From assembly GCA_036266155.1 (NCBI GenBank), contig DATANR010000086.1, positions 1 through 32,885 of the forward strand: DNA of 32,885 bases, written 5' to 3'. Positions 1 to 6,673 of the stretch are shown one piece after another. The notes under the pieces were generated by a model. That model saw nothing but the letters and a program-made list of their open reading frames with translations. It did no database searches and was not told where the DNA came from. The position numbers and the translations under genes are program-made. The DNA is from SIAJ01 sp036266155. Lineage in GTDB: Bacteria > Planctomycetota > Planctomycetia > Gemmatales > Gemmataceae. Numbering within the stretch: position 1 is the stretch's first letter; each line of letters begins with the position of its first letter.

Positions 1-27
1 GACTTGGCGCTGCTCGCCACGGGCCAA

Positions 28-57
28 CATCGGGCGGCTTACGCCGCTCCGCTCGCC
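28..57 (-). repeat. Dispersed hairpin repeat, copy 1 (forms the folA 3' end)
   Basis: This 30-base stretch aligns without gaps to 17644-17673. There are only four differences, and they make two compensating base-pair changes in a small hairpin with a TTAC loop (stem GCGGC/GCCGC here, GCACC/GGTGC there). On the minus strand it contains the TAA stop of folA and encodes that protein's last residues (ASGAA). It resembles palindromic elements dispersed in planctomycete genomes, but I cannot search for further copies. Confidence 0.7.
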
Positions 58-590
58 GATATCGTGAAATCGCCAGCCGGCGCCCCAGCAACCGCCACCC
101 GCTCTATCACCACATACTGATGCCCAAACGCGTTCTTCTGATCCGCCGGATGCGCTTCGCGATGCGTCTCGCGCCACTCGAATCCCGCCGGTGTCGGAAC
201 CGTCGCCGGGAACCAGGCCATCCCGTCAAATGCGCCATCCACATATGTAATGTGGAGCCGCGTCACAAACGGGAGCGCACTTCTGTACACTTCTGCACCG
301 CCGATCACCATCACTTCCGGCGCGTCCCCAGCCAACCGAAGTGCTTCTTCGATCGAGTGCGCAACCAGTACGCCATCGGGTCGGTAATCCGCCGTCCGCG
401 TCAGCACGATGTTCACGCGTTTGTCGAGCGGCCGGCCAATGTGCTCGAAAGTTGTTCGACCCATCACGATCGGCTTGCCCAGGCTCAGCTTGCGGAAGCG
501 CTTGAGGTCCGCGGGCAGGTGCCAGGGGATGCCTGTCTGGTTGCCGATCAGCAGGTTGCGATCGACCGCGACCAGGAACGACACGATCAT
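39..590 (-). CDS. folA: Dihydrofolate reductase
   Basis: Reduces dihydrofolate to tetrahydrofolate with NADPH in the cytoplasm, recycling the dihydrofolate made by ThyA. The 183-residue product starts MIVSFLVAVDRN and has the family signature IGNQTGIPWHLPADLKRF. Asp28 sits where E. coli DHFR has its catalytic Asp27. It continues with the NADPH-binding VMGRTTFEHIGRPL segment and the IGGAEVY motif. The ATG was chosen because it overlaps the thyA stop (ATGA), a typical translational-coupling arrangement; the frame stays open upstream only as an antisense-like extension inside thyA. Oddity: about 19 residues follow the point where typical DHFRs end (after VIERV). The last of these, ASGAA, and the TAA stop come from a dispersed hairpin repeat. 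The tail is therefore probably a passenger acquired when the repeat replaced the original stop. Confidence 0.95.
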   Translation of the reverse strand: MIVSFLVAVDRNLLIGNQTGIPWHLPADLKRFRKLSLGKPIVMGRTTFEHIGRPLDKRVNIVLTRTADYRPDGVLVAHSIEEALRLAGDAPEVMVIGGAEVYRSALPFVTRLHITYVDGAFDGMAWFPATVPTPAGFEWRETHREAHPADQKNAFGHQYVVIERVAVAGAPAGDFTISASGAA

Positions 591-1420
591 ACTGCCACCT
601 CGCCCGGCAGCCGGCCATGCGATTGGTAGCCGACGATCTTGAACTGATCCGCTTTCAAGTCGTCGATCGAACTCAATTCGCCGACGATCTCCAGCCTGGG
701 CAACGGGAACGGTTCGCGGCGCAGTTGCTCGTCGACGGCTTCGAAGTGATTGTCGTAAATGTGGGCGTCGCCGAAGGTGTGAATGTACTCGCCGACGCCG
801 AGGCCGGTCAGCTTCGCGAGGATGTGCGTGAGCAACGCATACGATGCAATGTTGAACGGCACGCCCAGAAACATGTCGGCCGACCGCTGGTAGAGCTGGC
901 TCGACAGCCGCCCCTCGGTCACGTTGAACTGCACCATCGTGTGACAGCCGGTCGGCACCTTTGGGTCGGGCATGTCGCCGGGGTTCCAGGCGCTCAGGAG
1001 CAAACGGCGAGCTTCCGACGCATTCGGGTCGGCGACGACCCTGCGAATGCCCGTCACCAAATTCGCCACCTGATCGACAACCCCCTGGGCGCCTTCCCAG
1101 CGCCGCCATTGCTTGCCGTAGACGGGCCCGAGTTCGCCATTCGCATCGGCCCACTGGTCCCAGATCGTCACCTTGTGTTCACGCAAATACCGGACGTTGG
1201 TCGAGCCCGACCAGAACCAGAGCAACTCGTGAACGATCGCCGACCACGGCATGCGCTTGGTGGTGACGAGCGGAAAGCCAGCGTTCAGGTCAAAGCGGAT
1301 CTGCCGACCGAAGACGCTGAGCACTTCAGGCCGCCGGCCATCGGAGCGCAACGTCGCCCGCTGGGCCTTGCGCGTGCCGGCCGTGCGAATCTCGCGGAGC
1401 AAGTCGAGGTAAGACTTCAT
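587..1420 (-). CDS. thyA: Thymidylate synthase
   Basis: Methylates dUMP to dTMP using methylene-tetrahydrofolate; first gene of the thyA-folA pair. 277 residues from the ATG at 1420 (MKSYLDLLREI), which aligns with the E. coli start MKQYLDLM; a TTG at 1447 in frame would add nine residues. Visible motifs: FPLVTTKR, ELLWFWSGSTN, the active-site Cys near residue 159 in PTGCHTMVQF, QLYQRSADMFLGVPFNIASY (the dUMP-binding Arg, Asp and Asn) and the HIYDNH segment. Oddity: the N-terminal phosphate loop, DRTGTGTLSIFG in E. coli, is replaced by a longer QRATLRSDGRRPEVLSVFG. The usual LPPC before the nucleophile reads VPTGC. All other catalytic residues look intact, so I expect an active enzyme of a divergent ThyA subclass. 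Confidence 0.95.
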   Translation of the reverse strand: MKSYLDLLREIRTAGTRKAQRATLRSDGRRPEVLSVFGRQIRFDLNAGFPLVTTKRMPWSAIVHELLWFWSGSTNVRYLREHKVTIWDQWADANGELGPVYGKQWRRWEGAQGVVDQVANLVTGIRRVVADPNASEARRLLLSAWNPGDMPDPKVPTGCHTMVQFNVTEGRLSSQLYQRSADMFLGVPFNIASYALLTHILAKLTGLGVGEYIHTFGDAHIYDNHFEAVDEQLRREPFPLPRLEIVGELSSIDDLKADQFKIVGYQSHGRLPGEVAV

Positions 1421-1536
1421 TTCGTTAAAGGGCGCCGAATTCGGCAATACAAATGTTGCTCGTTTCGTGGCCGCATTGATGTCATGAAGTTAGTCTAGTG
1501 AGGACTCGAAGAACCCTCCGACCCTCTGATTTCGCC

Positions 1537-2031
1537 ATGTTGATCCTTGCCGCCAAACCGGATGACTTGGAGCCGGCGATCCTCGTCGCTTGGCTGACAG
1601 GTGCGGGAATCGCCATTCTCGTGGCGAGCCTCATCCACATGTTTTTGTTGCTCGCCGCGTGCCGGTTGACCGGTGTACGCGACGTTTCTCTGGGCCGGGC
1701 ATGGACGACCGTGCTGATCTGCAACGTCGCTTTTTATGGCTTTCTGAGCGTCATGGGCCTGGGCCTTTACGTTGGGATACAAGAGGACAGTGCTCGAGTG
1801 ATGCGTGGGAACTTGTTCTTCTATCTGTCTCCCGTCAACTTCTTGTACCTGTTCGCGGCCGGGGTTCTCGGCCACGCCGCAATCTTCAATACGTGTTTAG
1901 GCAAGCGGGATGAGCCGGCAATTGGCTTCGGGCATGCGTCGGCCGTGGCAGTCATTTACCTCGGAATGAGCGCCGTGATCTTCTCGTTTGCCTACGTTCT
2001 GCAGACGGTCGCTCGGTCCACCGTTCGCTAA
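1537..2031 (+). CDS. Small multi-pass membrane protein of unknown function
   Basis: I do not recognise the family. The 164-residue product is strongly hydrophobic, with about four likely membrane spans: around AILVAWLTGAGIAILVASLI, a second through VLICNVAFYGFLSVMGLGLY, a third around SPVNFLYLFAAGVLGHAAIF and a last at VAVIYLGMSAVIFSFAYVL. No catalytic or binding motif is visible. I prefer the ATG at 1537 (MLILAAKPDD); a GTG at 1498 would add 13 polar residues. The gene is transcribed away from thyA, and the divergent starts lie close together, so promoters may lie between them. It ends 76 bases before the metal ATPase gene and might be its first operon partner, but nothing in the sequence proves a shared function. 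Confidence 0.65.
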   Translation: MLILAAKPDDLEPAILVAWLTGAGIAILVASLIHMFLLLAACRLTGVRDVSLGRAWTTVLICNVAFYGFLSVMGLGLYVGIQEDSARVMRGNLFFYLSPVNFLYLFAAGVLGHAAIFNTCLGKRDEPAIGFGHASAVAVIYLGMSAVIFSFAYVLQTVARSTVR

Positions 2032-2107
2032 CCCCCGGTGGATACGGGCCCCTGCTGACCGATCGTGAGAAGGCCCTTACAATGGCCCTTCCCACCCGAC
2101 GAGCGAC

Positions 2108-5100
2108 ATGCACCGCGAGATCAGCCACGCCGATGGAGTCTTCGCCCGGCCTTCCGCCGCGGGGCTGTACTTTATTACGGCCGTACTCGGGGCGCTAATC
2201 CTCCGCGATCTCTGGCCCGCAATTTCGGCATTTTTGCTCGGCGCCGGTGCCGACGTCGGCGTCTGGTCAAACAAGCTCTTTGGTTTTCGCTTCGCTCTCT
2301 TTGCGGCTGTGCTCGGCGGGGCACGCATTCTTTATGGTGCGCTCGATTCGCTGATGGCCGGCCGGCTCGGGGCCGATCTCGCGGTGGCGCTCGCTTGCAT
2401 CGCCGCGATTCTGATCGATGAGCCACTCGTCGCCGCCGAGGTGGTATTCATCGCGATGGTCGGCGAATGTCTGGAAGCCTGGACGTTCGCTCGCACGCAA
2501 CACGGCATCCGCAAGCTCGTGGAAGTCTTTCCGCGCAAGTGCTGGCTCCTGCGCGACGGCCAGGAAGTTCCGGTCGATACGGACACCGTCCGCGTCGGCG
2601 ATCGGGTCCGCGTGAAGCCGGGCAAGAAGGTACCTGTCGACGGCGTCGTCGTCGAGGGGCAATCGACCGTCGACACGAGCCCGCTGACGGGCGAGAGCGT
2701 GCCGGCCGAAAAAGTCGTGGGTGACGAGGTGCTGGCTGGCAGCATCAATCAATTGGGAGTCATGACCGTTGAGGCCCGACGAGTCGCGGAGCAAACGGTC
2801 GCGGGCCGCGTGATCGAGCTGACGGCGAAGGCGCTTAAGGACAAGGCCCCGGTCGAACGGCAGGCGGATCGGCTTGCCAAATACTTCCTGCCCGCGGTGC
2901 TTGCGCTGGCGGCGTTGACGTTTGCATTCAACGTTGCCTATCAGATCGGGCCGCTCAAGCTGCCGGGACAGCGGTTGCCGATCGGCCTCGCGGTGCGGAT
3001 GAGTGTCTATCCCACACTCGCGGTGCTGGTGGTTGCGTGTCCTTGTGCGTTGGTCCTCGCGACGCCGGCGGCGGTAATCGCAGCACTCGGCCGGCTCGCG
3101 GGGACCGGCGTCCTTGTCAAAGGCGGCGCCGCGCTGGAACGATTGGCCAGTGCCAAGACGTTCGCCTTCGATAAGACGGGCACGTTAACCGAGGGCCGGC
3201 TTGAACTTGGTGAGGCGATTGCGTTCGGCGTCACTGTCGATGAACTAATGCGGATTGCGGCCGCGGCAGAAGGAGGGAGCGAACATCCTTTGGGCCGGCT
3301 CATCGTGAACGCGGCCGCCGAGCGACGACTTCCGATCGCGAAGGCCGAGAACTTCCAGGCCCATCCCGGCGGCGGAGTCGTCGCATCGGTTGATCGGTCG
3401 CCGGTCGTCATCGGCACGCGGCGGTTCCTCGAACAGTCAAGGATCGCCATCGCGCCTGAAGTGGACGCCGCCCTCGCTCGGTTCGATGCGGATGGGCAGA
3501 CGGCTTTACTCGTCGCGTACGGCGGCCGGTTGATCGGCGTTGTCGGCACGAAGGATCGCATTCGACCCGATGCGGCCGACGTAATCGCCGAATTGCGGCT
3601 GTCCGGGGTTGAACGGGTCACGATGCTCACCGGCGACCGGCCCGCGGCGGCGAAGGCGGTCGCGGAAGCAGTGAACATTGCGGAGGTGCATGCTGGATTG
3701 CTACCGACGGAGAAGGCCGACCTGATCGGTACGCAAATACAAGCGGAGCCCGAAGCGGGAGCGAGGGCGATGCTTGCCCCTTCGCCGTCGCCCTCGCTCC
3801 CGCTTCGGGCTCCGGCCTACTCAAACGTCTGCTTCGTCGGCGATGGCATCAACGACGCTCCGGCCCTTGCGAAAGCGACGGTCGGCATTGCCGTTGGCGC
3901 CGCGACCGATGTGGCCGCCGACGCTGGCGACATTGTGATGATGGGCGAACCCCTGCGGCATTTACCGCTGCTCTATCGCCTGTCGCGCGAGACCGTGAAG
4001 ATCGTGCGTCAGAACATCGTCTGGTTCGCGTTCGGCGTCAACCTCGTCGGCATCGTCTTCGCCGGGCTACTGTGGCCGCTGTTCGCACCGTCGGCCGAGT
4101 GGTACGAACGGGCCCCGCTCATCGGCGTGCTCTACCATCAGCTCGGCTCGCTCGCGGTCCTCTTGAATTCGATGCGTTTGCTCGGGTTCGAACGGGCGTC
4201 GACCAATCGCACGCTCAAATCGGCCCGCGGCAAACTCAAAGATCTCGATCAATGGCTCGGCTCGCTGCGGCTCGACGACTTGTTGCACTGGGCCGAGCAT
4301 CGGTGGAAGCCGATCACCGTGGGGGCGTTGCTTGTTGCCGGGGCCGGCTACGCCGCAAGCGGCTTGACGCAGGTGGGGACGGGCGAGGTCGGCGTGGTCA
4401 AGAGGTTTGGAAGGGCGAGCGCGGAATTGGAGCCGGGGCTGCACCTGCGATGGCCGAATCCCGTCGAGACCGTGGTTAAATTGCGGCCGGCCGAAGTGCG
4501 GACGGTCGAGATTGGCTTCCGCAGCGCGATCGGCGAGGGGTGGACGTGGTCCAGCGCGCACGGCGACATCCGCCGCGTGGCCGATGAATCGCTCATGATC
4601 ACCGGCGACGGCAATCTCGTCGAAGTGTCGGCGACATTGCGCTACCACATCGCTGACCCGCGAGCGTACCTGTTTTCGGTCGAAGCGCCGGACGCTCTAC
4701 TGCGGTCGGCGGCCGAGTCTGCTTTGCGCGAGCAGGTCGCGTCGCAGGCTTTTCTCGAATTGCTTACCACGCGCCGATCGTCTTTTCAGAAGGACGTCTC
4801 CGATCGGTTGTTAATTCGGCTGCACGAACTGGCCCCGGACGGCGTCGGTGTGTCCATCGAGGGCCTGACGGTTCACGATCTGCACCCGCCAGCGGAAGTG
4901 GTGTCGGCGTATCATGACGTTGCCCGCGCGATCCAGGCTCGCGACCAACAGGTGAACCGCGCCGAAGCCCAGGCAACGCAACTTCGCGGTCAGGCGACCG
5001 AGGAGGCGATTCGCGAACTGGCGGAAGCCGAGGCGACGAAGAGCGAGCGACTTGAAGCCGCCAAGGCGGGCCGCGATTCGTTCCTGTACTGGCACAAGTT

Positions 5101-5353
5101 GCGGAGCGAGTTGCCGGCGAGCGAGTTGTCGAACTACCCGGATTCGGCGAGCCGACTCGAGGCGCTCAATCAACGCAAGCGACTCACCGAATCGCGGCTC
5201 ACATGGGAAGTACTCGTCGAAGTGCTACGTGGCCGCGACAAGGTGATCCTCGACATGGACGCTCCGAAGGGCCGGCGACATTTGTATCTGGTCGATCCCG
5301 AATTCCTGAAGCCGACGTTGATCGGCCCAAAGCCGACCGGCGAGGGGCATTGA
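2108..5353 (+). CDS. P1B-type heavy-metal ATPase fused to an HflK-like SPFH protein
   Basis: A 1081-residue fusion. Residues 1 to about 700 are a P1B metal-transporting ATPase: actuator TGES at 194-197, membrane CPC at 311-313, phosphorylated Asp355 in DKTGTLT, the P1B-specific SEHPL (His393) and GDGIND at 578-583. There is no N-terminal CxxC metal-binding domain. The metal cannot be fixed from sequence; Cu, Zn or Cd are possible. After the last ATPase span comes a linker, then a single span at about 735-755 and a Band-7/SPFH domain (GEVGVVKRFGRASAELEPGL) with an Ala/Glu-rich coiled coil, matching HflK from its membrane anchor onward. HflK normally is a separate protein that pairs with HflC and restrains FtsH. 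The HflC-like gene starts 3 bases downstream, so the two SPFH chains should be co-made. Residues 546-569 are an in-frame palindromic repeat insertion. The fusion is directly visible as one open frame; its function is inferred. Confidence 0.9.
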   Translation: MHREISHADGVFARPSAAGLYFITAVLGALILRDLWPAISAFLLGAGADVGVWSNKLFGFRFALFAAVLGGARILYGALDSLMAGRLGADLAVALACIAAILIDEPLVAAEVVFIAMVGECLEAWTFARTQHGIRKLVEVFPRKCWLLRDGQEVPVDTDTVRVGDRVRVKPGKKVPVDGVVVEGQSTVDTSPLTGESVPAEKVVGDEVLAGSINQLGVMTVEARRVAEQTVAGRVIELTAKALKDKAPVERQADRLAKYFLPAVLALAALTFAFNVAYQIGPLKLPGQRLPIGLAVRMSVYPTLAVLVVACPCALVLATPAAVIAALGRLAGTGVLVKGGAALERLASAKTFAFDKTGTLTEGRLELGEAIAFGVTVDELMRIAAAAEGGSEHPLGRLIVNAAAERRLPIAKAENFQAHPGGGVVASVDRSPVVIGTRRFLEQSRIAIAPEVDAALARFDADGQTALLVAYGGRLIGVVGTKDRIRPDAADVIAELRLSGVERVTMLTGDRPAAAKAVAEAVNIAEVHAGLLPTEKADLIGTQIQAEPEAGARAMLAPSPSPSLPLRAPAYSNVCFVGDGINDAPALAKATVGIAVGAATDVAADAGDIVMMGEPLRHLPLLYRLSRETVKIVRQNIVWFAFGVNLVGIVFAGLLWPLFAPSAEWYERAPLIGVLYHQLGSLAVLLNSMRLLGFERASTNRTLKSARGKLKDLDQWLGSLRLDDLLHWAEHRWKPITVGALLVAGAGYAASGLTQVGTGEVGVVKRFGRASAELEPGLHLRWPNPVETVVKLRPAEVRTVEIGFRSAIGEGWTWSSAHGDIRRVADESLMITGDGNLVEVSATLRYHIADPRAYLFSVEAPDALLRSAAESALREQVASQAFLELLTTRRSSFQKDVSDRLLIRLHELAPDGVGVSIEGLTVHDLHPPAEVVSAYHDVARAIQARDQQVNRAEAQATQLRGQATEEAIRELAEAEATKSERLEAAKAGRDSFLYWHKLRSELPASELSNYPDSASRLEALNQRKRLTESRLTWEVLVEVLRGRDKVILDMDAPKGRRHLYLVDPEFLKPTLIGPKPTGEGH
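3744..3814 (+). repeat. In-frame palindromic repeat inside the ATPase phosphorylation domain
   Basis: Two perfectly complementary 27-base arms (3744-3770 and 3788-3814) enclose a 17-base loop. The element is translated in frame as about 24 Ala/Pro/Ser/Arg-rich residues, between the helix ending LIGTQIQ and the strand leading to GDGIND. P1B ATPases normally have only a short turn there. Low-complexity composition and perfect symmetry mark it as an inserted dispersed element rather than ancestral protein sequence. Confidence 0.85.
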
Positions 5354-5356
5354 ACG

Positions 5357-6337
5357 ATGAGACGGGTTTGGCTAATCATCGGCATCGTCGTCGCCATCGT
5401 GTGGCTGCAGTCCGCCCTCTATTCGGTGGACCAGGCCGAGTTCGGCTACGTCACGCGCTTCGGCGACCCGACCGTCACGCACGACGGCAAAGACGATGCC
5501 GGCCTGCACGTGAAGATGCCTTGGCCCATCGATTCGGTGACTCGTGTCGATCGCCGGTTGCAGGTGTTCGATTTGCCGGCAACCGAGACGCTGACCCGCG
5601 ATCGCATGGGGCGGACTGTGGACAAGACGATCGCCGTCGACGCCTTCGTCTGCTGGCGCATCCCCGACGCGGCGGCGGCTGATCGGTTCATCCGCACCGT
5701 CGGCACGCCGGAACAGGCCCGTCGGTTGTTAACGCCGCGACTGACGGGCCGGCTCGCCGCGGTCATCAGCAACCTACCCTTGGAAGACGTGATCCAGGTC
5801 GCTGATGCTGGGGCCGTCGATGCGCGCTCGGATCGTCTGCGTCGCCAGGTGCTTGGCCTCGACAAAGCGGGCGAAGACGATCCGAACGCGGAACCCCTGC
5901 CGACGGCCGTGCTTCGCGATTATGGGATCGAGCTGGTCGAAGTGCGCTTGCGGCGCTTTACGTTCCCGGAGGCCGTGCGGGCCGGGATCGCCGAGCGTAT
6001 TCGCAGCGAACGGCAACGCAAGGTGACCGACTACCAGAGCGAAGGCAACCGCGAATACACGCGCATCGTCAGCGAAGCCCGCCGCGATGCCGCCAAGACC
6101 GTCGCGGAGGCGAAGGCCAAGCGGCAACGAATCGAAGGCGAAGCCGACGCCGAGGCCGATGCGATCCGCAATGAGGCGCACTCGAAGGACCGTGAATTCT
6201 ATGCCTTCCTGCAAAAACTCGCCGCGTATAAAGCGATGCTGGCCGAAACCCGCGATGTGCTGTTGCTCTCGGCGAAGAATGAGTTGTTTGATTTGTTGCT
6301 GAAACCGCCACCGGCGGCTCCGAAGGAAAAGAACTAA
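5357..6337 (+). CDS. hflC: HflC-like SPFH/Band-7 membrane protein
   Basis: 326 residues: a short cytoplasmic start, one membrane span (VWLIIGIVVAIVWLQSALY), then an SPFH domain starting SVDQAEFGYVTRFGDP and containing GLHVKMPWPIDSVTRVDRRLQ. A long charged coiled coil follows (SERQRKVTDYQSEGNREY, then Ala/Glu/Lys-rich heptads). HflC pairs with HflK in a large membrane cage that controls the FtsH protease; no ftsH lies in this window. The start is 3 bases after the ATPase-HflK stop, with a GAGGGG ribosome-binding site at about 5342, so the genes are almost surely one operon and the products probable complex partners. The stop codon sits at the exact edge of a tandem intergenic repeat: its AACTAA is matched by the second repeat unit at 6404. 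The symbol reflects family resemblance; paralogous SPFH function is possible. Confidence 0.85.
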   Translation: MRRVWLIIGIVVAIVWLQSALYSVDQAEFGYVTRFGDPTVTHDGKDDAGLHVKMPWPIDSVTRVDRRLQVFDLPATETLTRDRMGRTVDKTIAVDAFVCWRIPDAAAADRFIRTVGTPEQARRLLTPRLTGRLAAVISNLPLEDVIQVADAGAVDARSDRLRRQVLGLDKAGEDDPNAEPLPTAVLRDYGIELVEVRLRRFTFPEAVRAGIAERIRSERQRKVTDYQSEGNREYTRIVSEARRDAAKTVAEAKAKRQRIEGEADAEADAIRNEAHSKDREFYAFLQKLAAYKAMLAETRDVLLLSAKNELFDLLLKPPPAAPKEKN

Positions 6338-6473
6338 GCACGGCAGATTGTTATCACACCATAGGTGTGCGGCAGGACAGTGTTCCCAGGGCAACGCCCT
6401 GGGAACTAAACACGGCAGATTGTTATCACACCGTAGGTGTGCGGCAGGACAGCCCAGGGCAACGCCCTGGGAA
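6332..6473 (+). repeat. Tandem pair of about 70-base modular intergenic repeats
   Basis: Two near-identical units, 6332-6403 and 6404-6473. Each reads AACTAA, CACGGCAGATTGTTATCA, CACC(A/G)TAGGTG, GCGGCAGGACAG and then the palindrome CCCAGGGCAACGCCCTGGG. Unit 1 has an extra TGTT before the palindrome. The same GGCAGGACAG-palindrome module recurs at 25005-25033, and reversed at 6571-6589. No reading frame here looks like a gene. Confidence 0.85.
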
Positions 6474-6497
6474 CACGGGACGGTTTGCGATGGTTTG

Positions 6498-6543
6498 GCA
6501 CCCTGAAAGGGCGCGGCTTCTAGGCCGCACCCTTTCAGGGTGC
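6498..6543 (+). repeat. Long hairpin in the repeat mosaic
   Basis: Arms of 20 bases (6498-6517 and 6524-6543) pair with one mismatch around a 6-base TTCTAG loop. The core is CACCCTGAAAGGG. It is the counterpart of the shorter GCACGC/GCGTGC hairpin at 25058-25074, which occupies the same relative place in the other mosaic copy. It lies between hflC and the radical SAM gene and could stop transcription, although no T-run follows. Confidence 0.8.
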
Positions 6544-6568
6544 GATGCAAACGATCAACGGCTCTGGA

Positions 6569-6614
6569 TCCCCAGGGCGTTGCCCTGGGCTGTCTTGCAT
6601 TACCCCTTCGGGGC
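6569..6614 (-). repeat. Inverted copy of the modular repeat
   Basis: On the minus strand this reads CGCCCCGAAGGGG, a short spacer, GACAG and the CCCAGGGC/GCCCTGGG palindrome. That is the same order as 24989-25033 on the plus strand, followed in both cases by GTTTGCA and a CTGAAGG- or CTGAAAGG-centred hairpin. It occupies the sequence just before the radical SAM gene and extends that gene's open frame artificially upstream to an ATG at 6545. Confidence 0.75.
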
Positions 6615-6654
6615 GACGGCATTCGACGTCACAATTGCCCTTTCGGAGCAATGC

Positions 6655-6663
6655 GGAGAGGGA
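6655..6663 (+). promoter_or_regulatory. Ribosome-binding site deciding the radical SAM start
   Basis: GGAGAGGGA lies 10 bases before the ATG at 6674. It supports that start over the in-frame ATG at 6545, which lies inside repeat DNA. Confidence 0.6.
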
Positions 6664-6673
6664 TCGGAAAATC

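Noticed and set aside
587..1154. Long N-terminal extension of folA in the minus frame up to 1154
   Set aside because: It runs opposite the conserved thyA frame and is Arg-rich shadow sequence; the true folA start at 590 overlaps the thyA stop.
617..1498. 293-codon plus-strand open frame over thyA
   Set aside because: Antisense shadow of a highly conserved gene, with no family resemblance.
5774..6622. Long minus-strand frame across hflC and the repeat region
   Set aside because: Its sequence is translated repeat plus antisense hflC; phrases such as RALPWE repeat because the DNA repeats.
6545..6673. Upstream ATG extension of the radical SAM gene
   Set aside because: It lies in inverted repeat DNA; a ribosome-binding site at 6655-6663 supports 6674.
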